Source: Pisolithus tinctorius
Lineage: Eukaryota > Basidiomycota > Agaricomycetes > Boletales > Pisolithaceae
Direction: 5' to 3'
DNA: 64,000 nucleotides
Assembly: GCA_024663395.1 (NCBI GenBank)
Contig: JANFAH010000003.1
Span: 1,612,001 to 1,676,000 of the forward strand
In this document: in pieces, positions 48,340 through 60,500 of the stretch
How the letters are laid out: each line of letters opens with the position of its first letter
Position numbering within the stretch: the stretch's first letter is position 1
The notes under the pieces: generated by a model
What the model saw: the letters and a program-made list of their open reading frames with translations, nothing else
The model's database searches: none
What the model was told of the DNA's origin: nothing
Made by a program: the position numbers and the translations under genes

Positions 48340-50153
48340 ATGTCCAACAGTGGAGCACTCTACCTGGTGTACTGTGGGGTTGCCGTGTTTGTGCTCATGG
48401 CATTCAACGGTGAGGTCATGGACCCCTACATGGTGAGTCCTGCATTTCCACCATTGCTGTATTGAATTACACCCTGGAATCACCCCCCCCCCAATCAGGA
48501 CGAGCCATTCCACATCCCGCAAGTCCTGGCGTACTGCCGAGGAGAGTGGTCTACTTGGGATCCAAAGATCACTACACCACCTGGGCTGTACGTCGACACG
48601 CTTGCCGGCAAACGGTGAACGCGGTGCGCTGACCATTGACAAAAAATAGATATGTCCTGAGCGTCTTGATACATCGTATCTTCGGGTTTGCTTGCAGTCT
48701 ATGGACGTTGCGCGCGACTGTAACCCTTACTCTCATCACTCTTCCACTTTTCCTCACCCAGCTTCTCGCGTTCCATCAACGACGCCCCTCTTTTCTGTGC
48801 CCTACGACGGAAGCCATAGTGCTGTCTACTTTCCCCCTCGCTTGGTTTTATGGCTTTCTATATTATACAGACGTCCCGAGCCTCATCTCTGTACTTGCGA
48901 CCATGTTGTTCTCGACTCGAAGCCAGCATAGTCTAGCTGCAGTGGTACGTGATTACTTGTCAAAGAACCAATCATCTTGCGTGAAGAGACTACGTAGTTT
49001 GGCGTGGTTAGCTGCTTCTTTCGCCAGACAAACATCGTTTGGGTTTTGTACGCGTTCTGCGCAAGCCAACTTCCTTGTCTCCACCTAAACCGCGGAAAGA
49101 AACGACTGTACGACCCGCCCGCGTTAACCGCTTGCCCAGGTAAGAAGCACAGTTCCAAACTTGAGTCCATGAGCGAGGCACTGAACGGGATTGTAGGAGA
49201 TCTCGTGAGATCGATATTCAGTCTGTTCGGCAAAGTACCGCAACTACTCCCACCGTCCGTGCCTTACATGCTTGTACTGGCCGTTTTCGGTGGTTTCGTG
49301 TTCTGGAACGGCGGAGTCGTGTTAGGTGCGTGTATCTGGGGTAGGTGCACAACCGGACCTCCGTTAATCTGCGTGATTCTGTGTTGCAGGTGACAAGGCC
49401 AACCACGTTCCAGCGATGCATGTACCCCAGCTGTATTACTTCATTGCTTTTGCGACAATATTAGGATGGCCTGCTGTTGCCCTTGCTCAGGACGGTCCCC
49501 GAACGCTGATGTTGGAGGTAGCGGGACGAATGTTCGGGAGCACACGGTTCGTGGGGACCAATTTCTGGGAGACTTGCAAATGTTCCAAGTTCTAAACAGG
49601 AGAGTCATTGTAACTGCCTTCCTTGCGGGGATGATGGCAATATCAGTGAACCTTTTCACGTGCGTCCCAAACTTTGGTGTATGGTTATCTCATTATAGAA
49701 CGGGTGCTGGCAGGATTCATCATCCATTTCTACTTTCCGATAACCGCCACTACACGTTCTACGTGTGGCGCCGGGTATTCATGCGACATCCAATCATGCC
49801 ATACTTATTCATACCAGGGTATCAAGCATGCGCCTGGGCGTGGTGGCTTCGAGTTGGTGAGAAGTAGGCTTATCATCGGCACATTTGACCCTAAACGTCA
49901 TAAGCCAGCCCGTAACCGATCGTTGTTGGAAACTCTGGTATTGCCTCTGGCGATAGTGCCTACCCTATTGCCCACACCACTTTTGGAGCCGCGGTACTTT
50001 TTGATACCATACATTTTACTGCGATCGCAGGTGGTGGGTGTTGGTCGTTCTGGACTGGTGGTGGAGGGACTGTGGTATGCAGCGGTCAACCTTGTGACTA
50101 CGTATGTCTTTCTTTACAAGGAGCGACCGGGCGTAGGTAGATTCATGTGGTGA
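48340..50153 (+). CDS. ALG10: Dolichyl-P-Glc alpha-1,2-glucosyltransferase Alg10/Die2
   Basis: ER membrane enzyme that adds the last glucose to the lipid-linked N-glycan precursor. Exons: 48340-48432, 48499-48587, 48650-48944, 48998-49325, 49390-49546, 49600-49659, 49714-49856, 49909-50153, giving 469 aa. The family block [10 protein letters not shown] (built across the first intron), [76 protein letters not shown] and the C-terminal [14 protein letters not shown] are all present. The acidic DE pair after the first membrane segment is the expected catalytic motif of this GT59 family. The second exon is preceded by a poly-C run. Confidence 0.95.
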
Positions 50154-50341
50154 GGGGACAAACAAGACCACACGCGTTCGGGGCTGCCACTCGCGCGCGA
50201 AAAAAAACAAACACAAAAAAGGGTGGTGTTCAGGTCCTGACGACCACGCAACGTTCACGAACTTGACAGACTACAGTAGTACAGCCAAACAGTTCCCATC
50301 CTGGACACTTCCTCGTTTCTTCTCATTTGATTCTTGTCCTC

Positions 50342-52453
50342 ATGTCTCCGGAAACTACCTCGAAGCCGTCTCGGCCTGCCAAACCAACCACGCGCGCATC
50401 GCTGCGGCAATCGTTAAACTTCACTTCAGTAGGCAAGGCCCTAGCGGACGTGATTAACAAAGATCCCCGTGAACGCGAGGAGAAAGCCCTCAAGAAGTCA
50501 AAGGAGTCCTCTCGTCGCCTCAGTGCTCTCATGACCACTGGCACAGCGATGCCGAAAGCCACTGCTGCTAACCAGAACTCAAAGTCTCCTAACCCCACAT
50601 GTACTAAGGGGGGCGAATCCCCCACGAATAAGACTATCACCCGTAGTAATAGGAGACAGTCTGGTCTGTTTAAAGGCACATCCCCTTCAGACGAACTTGG
50701 CGTCAAGGTCGCGGATGCTCGTGCGGCGAGTCCTGTCTCCAGACGCTTGTCCACCCTTCGTCCTAGAACAGCGACTGGGAATACTACTTCTGCCCTGCCC
50801 AAGTATCGGCCAAAGTCGGTGGTCGTCGCGAAGCCCGCTTCTCCAGCTCATGCAGGATCAAGGAGGCGTTTAAGCACCTCTGAAGAAGATGACGCAGAGC
50901 GTGGAGAGTCCCCTAAGAGCAAAGGATCTCTACGACTATCCGATGCAAAGACTAGGAGGCCTGTCAGCCCCCTACCTCACAGGGCGTTGTCGGTGAAGGT
51001 CAATTTGCCCAGCCCTACGAGACCTTTAACCCCCCAGAAGAGCAAATCTACCCTTTCCAAAGACAGGTCGAGTGGGTCTCCTGCTCGTAATGACTCCGCA
51101 CGACCAAAGAAATCCTTGAAGACGGGGTCCCCATCGCCCTCGCGATCGACTTTTGTGCGTTCCGCCTCGTCGGCTTCATCCACCAGCTCCTCACGGAGCC
51201 AGAATTCTCCGTCGACACCATCATCACTTAAGAATCCATTCGGGTTCAAACGTTCAAAGGCTTCTACCCAAGCTCCGAGCCCGCTACGAAGCGCTGGTCG
51301 TCCTATTCCTGAATCACCATTTGCAAGCCACTCCCGACACGGCTCCAGCAGTCTTGGATTAGAGAATACCCCCACAGGCGCTGCCCAGGGCGGGAGTGAT
51401 GATAGTATGGAAGTCGGCGAGGTCGATCTCCTACTTGCACCTGTTGCGTCACTGGCGGTGCCGACACCAGCAATTCCGAGGATTCAGTATCACCAAAGTG
51501 ATTCTCAGCCGCACACTCCATCCCGGCCGCCCAGCCTCCTCCCAACTCGCGCAAATCTTTCATATCTATCACCCATTCCCCCAAGTTACGAGAGCTCGCC
51601 TGCCTTGCGCCCAAAGGGTGGTAGTCACGACCACCATCATGGCTCTGTTTTCTCATGGGACCATTTAGCTGATCAATCGCAATTGCTGGCACAAGATGAA
51701 GTGGAGAGTATGTTGGCCGACGTGACGGCCCCCTTTACTCCCGGAGGGGTTTCACCCAATGTAAGCGCTATGGGCTTAGAAATGCCCGATAGCCCTAGTC
51801 TATCTGCTCTACCCTCTCCTGCCGGCTATGGTTCCATATCGCAGGTCCTACTTCCTGACGTTACTCCTTCACCCTCTGTTCATCATCTGACGCAAGTGTT
51901 CGAAATTTCGACCGAACTTCACGTACCTACGGATTCTGGAACTGTCGCCCTTCTTCGTCTTCAAGTTGCGCAAGCTGAGAAGACTGCCAGAGAACGTCTC
52001 TTACTAGTGCATGAACTAGAGGAGCAGCTCCACAGTCTGAAGCAGTCTCGTTTGAAAGAGACGGAGGAACTAGCGAAGCAAATATCGTTCCTCGAAGAGC
52101 AGCTCCACTCGAGCGTCCAAACCAGAGAGCGGATGGATGAAGAGCGTGTGGCGTTTACTGCATCGTTGCAGGATGAGTTGAGGCATGCGGAGGTTCGGCG
52201 CGAGCAAGCCGCTCAGGAGGCATTCGTCAAAGGACAGGAGGAAACTCGCGCCTCGTTGGATGCTTTGCTCGATGCGTTGCATAAGAACTGGGAGCTTTCT
52301 TCGGCAGCGAGGGAAGCCAGTTCTCTTTGGTCATTTGTAAGGGGCCAGGCTGAAGAGGAGAAGAGTAATCTTCAAGCGAGTCGCGATATGCTACGCGTTT
52401 TCCTGGCTATGCTGGACGGTAGCCAAGACCAGATTCAGGAACTCCTTGCCTGA
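50342..52453 (+). CDS. Intronless Ser/Pro-rich protein with C-terminal coiled coil, function unknown
   Basis: Single open frame of 703 aa, starting MSPETTSKPSRP. I do not recognise a catalytic domain. The first ~430 residues are rich in Ser, Pro, Arg and Lys with many SP and TP sites (for example SPSPSRST), suggesting disorder and heavy phosphorylation. The region from about 545 to the end is strongly helical with Leu/Glu/Gln heptads (LEEQLHSLKQSRLKETEELA, then LEEQLHSSVQT), ending SQDQIQELLA. Such a layout is common in fungal cytoskeleton or cell-polarity scaffolds, but that is inference. It is unusual here in having no intron in 2.1 kb. Confidence 0.8.
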   Translation: MSPETTSKPSRPAKPTTRASLRQSLNFTSVGKALADVINKDPREREEKALKKSKESSRRLSALMTTGTAMPKATAANQNSKSPNPTCTKGGESPTNKTITRSNRRQSGLFKGTSPSDELGVKVADARAASPVSRRLSTLRPRTATGNTTSALPKYRPKSVVVAKPASPAHAGSRRRLSTSEEDDAERGESPKSKGSLRLSDAKTRRPVSPLPHRALSVKVNLPSPTRPLTPQKSKSTLSKDRSSGSPARNDSARPKKSLKTGSPSPSRSTFVRSASSASSTSSSRSQNSPSTPSSLKNPFGFKRSKASTQAPSPLRSAGRPIPESPFASHSRHGSSSLGLENTPTGAAQGGSDDSMEVGEVDLLLAPVASLAVPTPAIPRIQYHQSDSQPHTPSRPPSLLPTRANLSYLSPIPPSYESSPALRPKGGSHDHHHGSVFSWDHLADQSQLLAQDEVESMLADVTAPFTPGGVSPNVSAMGLEMPDSPSLSALPSPAGYGSISQVLLPDVTPSPSVHHLTQVFEISTELHVPTDSGTVALLRLQVAQAEKTARERLLLVHELEEQLHSLKQSRLKETEELAKQISFLEEQLHSSVQTRERMDEERVAFTASLQDELRHAEVRREQAAQEAFVKGQEETRASLDALLDALHKNWELSSAAREASSLWSFVRGQAEEEKSNLQASRDMLRVFLAMLDGSQDQIQELLA

Positions 52454-52975
52454 TTCACGTATGTATTTCGTTAATGGCATCTCCCCAAGTTAGATTGCTC
52501 ATCGCTCGCCATAGGACATTTATGGTATTCATACCAACGTTTGAATTATTGTACTCCATACCCTCAGTGATTACTATGTTCACTTTCACTCCGTTCGTTT
52601 GTTCTGTCCACTGTAATGGTTCTACGCAGACAATAACGTACACCTCGCTACGACCGCTGATGTTCACTACTTATGACGATACAAATGCATTGCATTATGG
52701 ATGGACGGCAAGGATCACAACAGATGCGCAAAGTACAATAACTGGCGTAAGGCTAGGATGCAGATCGAGTAGTAAGATACAGCATGCGATTTCATCTGTA
52801 TGCGCTCGCACTTAACTTGCTCGGGCCATACGCTTAATTCTCGTGCTTTTGTCTGTTTTCAGCTCCATCGCTCCTACCACCTGCTCTACCTGCTCTTGTG
52901 TGATGACGGACTTTGAACCTAGTTGTCTTGAAACAACTATCAGCAATATGCGTGCGCTCATCAGGACGCAAGGCA
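52454..52975. other. convergent intergenic region
   Basis: About 520 bp between the Ser-rich gene and the kinesin 3' end. AT-rich with no recognised gene. Confidence 0.6.
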
Positions 52976-55967
52976 TCACCTTTTCTTCTTCTTCACGGCG
53001 TCCAGTTCACCCTTGCCGGGTATATAGACCACTCCTGTATCCGTACCTGCTCTCCTGTTCGGTACGATGATAATTGAATCATCAACTTCATGGTCCATGT
53101 CGACTGTCTTCGCAGATGTAACAGTAAGAGGCATGTTCTCGTCACTCTCGCCGACCAACATTTTGCTGTCTTCCATGGTTGCACTAGTTTCACCCGATCT
53201 TTCGTCGGCCGGTATCGACAGCAAGGTAAACTGTTTTGTTATGCTCCCAATAGATTTCCCAAAATTCGCTTTTCCATCAAGTGGTGAGGAAGGCGGGTCA
53301 GAAAAATCTTCCGCCACGCCACAAGAGCCCTATTTAAAAATGCTTAGAGCGTACGGACCGAAGCACCAGATAACCCACAACATACGTCTTCATCCAACGA
53401 GATCGAACCATCTGTCTCGCTTTCTGACACAACAGGTTTCTTCGCCGTACCAAGCAAGCCAGCCTGGTGTAGCATATCGATCTTGGCATCCATCTTCCGT
53501 TCGTTTCGTTCCACCTGATTCCGTCAGCGCCGTCAGCAGTTACAACATGCTTAATGTCATTGATCTATACCTCGCTCATTAGTCTCTGCGCGTAAGTTCT
53601 CTCGACTTCGCGCATCCTCTCTTCCATCTCTTTCATGACTTCCTCTCTTGTCTCGGCCTCTACAACGGCACAGCGGATCTCTGCTTCGTATAACTGAAGA
53701 TGTGACCGTTGAAGAGACGTCCGGTATGCGACATTGGATTTACCTTCAGCCTGAGATTTTCTATTTCGTCGAACAGCGCATCTACTAATGGATTGATGGC
53801 TTCGTCATCGGATTCATCCTCCTTTCCGTCCGACTCTTCGTCCTCTTATATTCATACGGCGTATTTGAGCGTGAGATAAATTGCAGACGGGTTGAAACAT
53901 GCCTTCAAGTATAGTTAACTGGGCTTCGCTGACTTTCTTTCCTGGTCCAATACTGGAGATTGTCACCTTGCGCACAACTCCTCGCGGTATTCTAGAAGGG
54001 TTTAGTCCAACATGCAGTCCCGGCTTGTTAGGACTGGATTGCAGTCGGGGCAATGGAGCATTATTAACGACAGTGGAAACCTCTCTAGCCAACGCAGAGA
54101 ATTTCATAACATGGGAAATTTCTTCGAATCCCGTGTCGTATGGATTGACATTAACTATCATGACCTGTAATGAGACCTCAGTAACAATTGAGTCAGCAAC
54201 TGTAAGGCAGTATCATACCACTTTCCCATCCCCTACGAAGTAGTCCATTAAGATTTCTGTGAGTTTGCTGTGTCTGAAGGGTACGATCGCTAACGCCTTC
54301 CTAGGTTCCTGAGCATCATGTCCTGGAATTGCCGAGCCACGAGCCAGGCGCTTTTGGTTAGTACGCATGGCCTAAAGTGACATTAAAATAGAATAAAAAC
54401 CGCGGGAGAATTTCAGATACCTCCATGCATTGGCCAAGGATCATGAGAGATTTATTGATGTTTCCAGCTTCCTTTAGGCGGTCACCACTGGTTTGTGTGT
54501 TTTTTGCACGTTCCGAACCGGCGAGATCAACCACAGACAGTCGTGACATTTGCAAGGAGGTAGGATCCTGAACGTCCCTCTATGAAGATGGATATGCAAG
54601 AGTAATTGAGTTGGGGACTCACGTCTCTTTCGGCACGATGTCCTTTGAGTACTCTAATTGTAACAATGCTGTGACTGCGACTGCTCTGGCTATTTGCCAG
54701 CGTGCCAAAGACGCGTCGATGGAGCTGGCCAAGTTTGATTAGTGCTTTTGCTTGCAGAGCGTCTGTGACACGGAATTGTTTCAATCCGGATATATATCGC
54801 CCGGTGCTCCCACTGTCGATAGTGTCCGTTGTGGGCGACGGCTTCACCGTGAGTGCCTTTCGCTTGAGCAGTAAGGGGTGTACACCCTGTTCTTGGTGAT
54901 ACCCAGTGCCTTCTTCATTCTCGTCTACGGATGCCAGTAGGTCATACACCTTCTCATTGTAGACCTCCACATAGGAAATCCAAATAGAATACTCATAATT
55001 GCGATCCACTTTGATCACTGTCGGATCAGTATTGTCAGTTGGTTTATCTGTAGTTGCCAGATGTTCCTCCAGAACCTGGGCGAGAGCAGGTCCATTGGGA
55101 ACGTCGAACTCTGTAGGTGGAGCGAACTCCGAAGGGTCGGCTTCTTCGACACCATAGAGGCGCACTGGCCGATACTGCGACATCCTTTATGTGTATACAC
55201 GAGAGGTGTTTTTTGGGTACTTACTCGACCATCACTATGCAAGCCATCGACGCTATTGAACAGCACATCCAGAGTCCTGGGCAGGATGCCAGCCGACCCA
55301 GGTTCACTTCCACCCTGAATCGTGTATGTCTTGCCCGAATTTGTTACACCATATGCGAAGAGAAGCCCATTTTGACCATCCAAAAGATCCCGAACGAGAG
55401 GGAGTGTTGTTGTTGCAAAAAAATCTTCTTGTGTCGTCGAGGGAGGGAATACGTGCGAGAATTTGTATACAGAGGAAGGCGCGATGACGGACACCCGACA
55501 ACCAGATTTTGCGCCACCTTGACGATCGATGCTGGGATCCGACATCCTGACTGATGTGTCTGACAGTGACTCCAGATACGGCATTGCCATCGGTTCGTCG
55601 TCTCCCAGGTGAGGTCTGATACGAAGATATGCCTGACATGCTCAAGTATAAGAAAAAAGTACTGGTGCAAAACCCGGACTGGACATACCACCGTCGACTC
55701 GCGCTCCACAGACGTTGCCTTTGTCGGCCGAGGGCCACCTCCAGCTCCAATATTTGGTGCCGTCGAGTCGTCGTCAGGAGCATTGGCCTTGTTAACAAAC
55801 GGTTTACGCGATGCGGCTGTCTGTGCTTTCGACGGTCCTGTTTGACTAGCGGTTCTGCCCTTTGCCGTCCTGACCACGGATGGCCCTGTGCTAGGAGCAG
55901 GAACAGGTGTCTTAGTGCGCGTTGAGGCACGTGTGGCTAGGCCAGCTGTTTTAGATCTTGTCGCCAT
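52976..55967 (-). CDS. Kinesin-6 family motor protein
   Basis: Plus-end-directed mitotic motor of the MKLP/KIF20 group (S. pombe Klp9 class), acting on the spindle midzone. Exons: 55967-55689, 55632-55225, 55174-54623, 54579-54421, 54371-54219, 54164-53903, 53844-53744, 53693-53571, 53514-53386, 53329-52976, giving 839 aa. The motor starts at [14 protein letters not shown]; the P-loop is [12 protein letters not shown], switch [11 protein letters not shown], switch [11 protein letters not shown], and [10 protein letters not shown] follows. A large insert between the P-loop region and switch I is typical of kinesin-6. A short acidic neck and coiled coil follow, then a basic end KKKKR. The seventh exon is entered from a GC-AG intron (53902-53845). 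Confidence 0.9.
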
Positions 55968-56215
55968 CACGTTAGGATGTCAATTGGCCTATGGAAATGG
56001 AAAACAGTGACCACTACGCCGTGCACCGAGCAACTTACTTGCTGTAAAGACGCTCAGTTGCAGCAGGCACGGGGTGTGTAATAGCAATAGCAAAGCCTGG
56101 CATGAAATCTTGAGACGCGACGCGCTGTCAAGCCACGTGATCCTGAAATATAATCATGGTAATAGGAATTTCGAGGCTACACACAGAAACGTCATCTGAG
56201 GACGAGTCTCCACGA
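55968..56215. promoter_or_regulatory. divergent promoter of the kinesin-6 gene and MTQ2
   Basis: 248 bp between start codons, with a CACGTG box at 56134-56139 and an ACGCGACGCG stretch near 56114, which resembles overlapping MCB-like cores. Role is inferred. Confidence 0.5.
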
Positions 56216-57181
56216 ATGATCCCGACGCCAGATCTTTCACATCTTACAGAGCAAGATAAACTCCACGTGTATGACCCTGCCGGTACGCGTTTTGCCCATG
56301 CTCACCGGACTGGAACATCTCACGTTATTTAGAGGACACATTCTTATTCCTTGACGCGCTCGAACAAGACGCCGAAGATCTCAAAGGTGAAAAGCCGTTG
56401 ATCTGCCTTGAAATAGGGTACGAGGGACAGTTTCCTTGTCTTCGCTGACATGTGATGTTCTCAAGATAGCTCAGGATCAGGATGTGTCTCTGCATTCATA
56501 GGTTCAATCCTGGGATCCACAAATACACGTGAACGGGTTCATTCTCTTGAGAGATGCACTCTCTGAATCGCTCTTCAGTCTATCTCTGCACGGACATAAA
56601 CAATCGTGCTTCAGACTGTACTCACAGAACTGGTCGCCATAACAAGGTATTATTTGCTGAAGTGAAGACCCCTGCCGACTAATTCACGTCCTAGCAATCT
56701 AGATCCCACTAGATCCAATCACATGTGATCTAGCTCGACCACTGTTAAAGCGTCTGCAGCGCTCGGTCGATATCATCTTGTTCAACCCGCCCTATGTGCC
56801 AACGGAATCAGAAGAAGTATTGTCTGCCCAGTTAGGTCGTGGCATTTCTGGTTCATGGGCAGGGGGGACCAATGGCATGGAGGTAACCAATCGCTTCTTG
56901 GAAACCGTCGAGGTGCGAAGCCTTGTGGCATTGAACCAAATATCGTGTTTATTTAGTTGCCAGGCACTACTGTCCGAGCGGGGCAAATTCTATCTCGTCA
57001 CTCTGGATGGCAATGACGTTCCGGAGATCCGCGAGAGAATGTTTCGTGCATTCCGTCTGCAGTGCCAGGTATGTCTCTAGACATGCAATAATCTTGAGTT
57101 GACACTTGCCAGATCGTAGCGCAGCGGCGGGCGGGCATCGAGAACTTACACATCTTGCAGTTTTCACGGGTGAATCGGTAG
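56216..57181 (+). CDS. MTQ2: eRF1 glutamine methyltransferase catalytic subunit Mtq2
   Basis: With Trm112 it methylates the GGQ glutamine of release factor eRF1 (human N6AMT1/HemK2). Exons: 56216-56282, 56333-56417, 56470-56528, 56579-56646, 56703-56912, 56964-57068, 57113-57181, giving 220 aa, almost the yeast length. It contains VYDPAEDTFLFLDAL, the SAM-binding LEIGSGSGCVSAF, the acidic TDIN after strand 2, and the NPPY catalytic motif in LFNPPYVPTESEE; the end is QRRAGIENLHILQFSR. Seven exons in under 1 kb. Divergent from the kinesin-6 gene. Confidence 0.94.
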
Positions 57182-57570
57182 TGCCTGCTGAATCCAGGCA
57201 GCAGCCGTCTGGTTGACTTTGCCCTATTTGTTGCGAAGTATGCATACGAAGTGACTGCAACAACAATTTGCTCTTATGAGTTGCAACGGATAAGCTTTCC
57301 ACTATCTGGGGAATATGGCCAAAGGGCTGGTTCCCTCCTGCTTTTGTTAACTGCGAGAACTGACTTATGTATGTCACGCTACCAGCCCAACTGTACAATC
57401 GTAACCTTCCCATGGCATACCCACCTTCGTGATGCTTACCGTTGATACCAAAATCTGACTGACATTGATATACTATAAGCTCCATACATCATTAGGATAA
57501 CAATTCGAGCGTATCGACTCGATCAAGAAAGTAGCATGAACGTAACAGACGGTTAGCACGTGCCAATGCT
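57182..57570. other. convergent intergenic spacer
   Basis: About 390 bp between the stop codons of MTQ2 and the tricalbin gene. No gene recognised. Confidence 0.6.
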
Positions 57571-60500
57571 TCAACTGTCATCGGTCGCGCCAGGCCGTCG
57601 ACCTCGAAGGCTGAACCTCGAAGGTGATACCGGTGTTGGGCGTTCCAAAGAAGTGACTGATGGGTCGTGAGCGTGCGCGTTAGCGTCGACATCGAATTCC
57701 AAGTGGAGTCGGACTTGTCCTCCTTCTCGTAAATCTGCAGTGAGGTCGGCGACAGAAGACTGGCCCGGTTGGAGGTGTCGCCAGATCTAGGTGCCAGAGG
57801 CTGAGTCACGATATTCGCTGTACAAAAACCACATACCTCGACCTCCCCTTCCCCGAGTACCTTGTCTTTTCCAAGGGTCTTGTGGTCGTAAACCCACACG
57901 TAGAGTTTTTGTGTCGACGAACTGGCGGGAAAAACAAATGTTTCGTTCCTGAAAACCAGTTACTAGGCAGTAACACTTAGGGGTATCGGATACGTACCAT
58001 TCTGGAGTAGAAGTCTTGCTGTGGCCATGCTTGGTTTTGTGCTCCTTGTCGCCAACCCGAACAAGTGCATAAGGTTTTGCTTCGTTGGTGTGAAGGCCTT
58101 TCGCACTGAGTACCACAACCTTCAACACACCAGGATCTGAAGGTGGGCCACCGGTTGTGTGAAGAGATTCCATTGATCGTGACGCAGCGCCTCCGCTTCC
58201 CAGTGACTGGGTCGCTGCCAAGATTTCTGCATGTGAAGGTAGGCTATTTTCCTTTTCGTAATCCCGTTTGAATATACTTCCGACACCTTGCAAAACACCT
58301 CTCCCCGCTTCTATTGGCAGACTGCCAATATGAGTCATGGCACGACCGGCGACAGAGAACGTTGAAGTGCTCTTGCGTGCCCTAGCGATGATTTCGGGTT
58401 GGAATACCATGCGCAAATGAACAGCCCCTTTCTCTCCGTGCTTCTCCGACGAGAGGGTGACGAACCGCTCTGCCGATTGCAAAGGTTCAAGGTCATCAAG
58501 ACGGATGCGACCAACACCGAGACTCTTATCTTGCTCAAGCTGGTTCCAGTCGAAGACCTCCACTGTGAAGTCGGCAGCAACGCGGGAAGGCTAGAGGGAC
58601 TTTTCAGCGACAGGGAGTGAGCAATGTCATACAGCGAACATACCACATTGATGTTGAAAATTTCGTTCCACTCCGGATGCAGAGTTTTCTTCTTCGTTTG
58701 CGACTTACACTCCTTCTGTCCGTTAAGCGTGAAGACAGCGTAGGGATCAGATTTGCCTACGATGAAACATTAGCGGAACAAGCGCTACAGGGTATCACCA
58801 CGCACCCGTTCTATCAGCGGATCGAAGATCTTTGGCCCCGACTAACTCGACACGGAGCACACCCTGGTCTAATGACTGTGTCAGAGAACATCCATTGGGT
58901 CAAATCCATCAGACTAACTGTTGATACTCTCCCTGGGCTCTAGTTTCACGGGGACCGGAACGTAGCGTGTCTCGATAACCACAGTGGAAGTTTTATCTTC
59001 GTCGTTGGTGAGGGTGTAGGTGCAACGACGATCCTTCAAAAAACAAACATCATAAGCACCTCCCTTAGCTTGTCGCGTAGAACTTACCAAAGTGGCATCC
59101 ACGAAGGGTTTTGCGTTACCCTTCCATTCTGCAATGATATCATCTTTGTCACCCTCCGCATTCTCGTTCAGTCTTAGCCAAATACGCCCAAAGTCCAATT
59201 CCTTGATGAATGCTTCGCCAACGTACTGCCATTGTGCATGCGTGCTCCGCGCTTTAATCGTGCTAAATGCGGGCCAATAACCGTCATCCAGAAGTACCTC
59301 CAACCGTGCCTTCTTGTGTAGTTGCCCAGATAATATGTGGAAGATGATGATACCAGATTCTGTGGGCCGATCAGTTGAGGCTCGTGACAACAAGTGGCCC
59401 AATACACACGATGCTTCAAAAGCTCTTCTTTGCCGAGCTCCACTCCTGATATTTCCTTCTTGTCCTTTGTCTCATCACCATCAGGATCACCCTCCACCTT
59501 ACCCGCAACGCCGTTGCCAAAAGCACCTTCACGCTCTTGCCCTTGCACACCATCCATGGGTGGACGGACCGTGACGTCTCGTTTCTCGTTGCCAGAAGAG
59601 TCGCCGATATCGCTCACATGGTGAGCCGCTTGTTGCATTTCATTCTCATCCGCATCAAAGCGCACATTCTTGAGGTTAAGGCAAGGTATGAACTCGGCAA
59701 CATAGTGGAGACGTCCTTGGAATGTCTGTCCGTTGCCACCGTCTAGCTTGATGGGGTCTTCTGCCTCCTTCTTTCCGGTAGATTCGTAGCGGTACTGAGT
59801 GTCTGTCGGGGACTCCCGAGCTAGCTTATTGACATGAAGTTCCACGGAACCAAGTGAACGGTCCTACGGAGAGCCAATTTCATAAACACCGGTCAAGAGA
59901 AAACAATTTGCTCACCTTCGTCAAGTGTTGGTAGTCCATAACTTCCATGAACATGGACTGTAAAGCGCCTCAGCATTTACTACCCGAAGCAGTAACATCA
60001 ACGCAAACCTCTCTGAGTGAATGAACTGTAGGTGAAACATCAAACGGTTGTCAGCCAACTGCCATCTGGATGGACATACCAGGAATATAGATGATTTGAT
60101 CCCAGTTCGGGTTGAGGTCTGCAAATACTAAATTCCCAAATATTCCTACGTGTGGACAACGGCTTACTGTTGTTGATGACTTCCGTCCTCCCCTTGACGA
60201 CGTTGTTCACCAGTACTCGTACATAGGGGTCGCTCTGCATGCAATACTATTAGTCCATGGGGACAGCAGCAACGCCATGCCGGTTTCACCTTGCCACCGA
60301 GAGCCGCTTCAACGTTCCTAGACCCGGCGGTCAGCACATCACCTACCACGAGTCAATCTACAATCACTTACTTGACATCCGTCGCTCTCTGCAACCACAA
60401 TCTGACAACACCAATGGGAGGCACATACTGGTCCACACCACCAAGTACACCAGCCATGTGGAGTGGTTTCCACTGCAAGCTGATACGAATCTTGCCGGAT

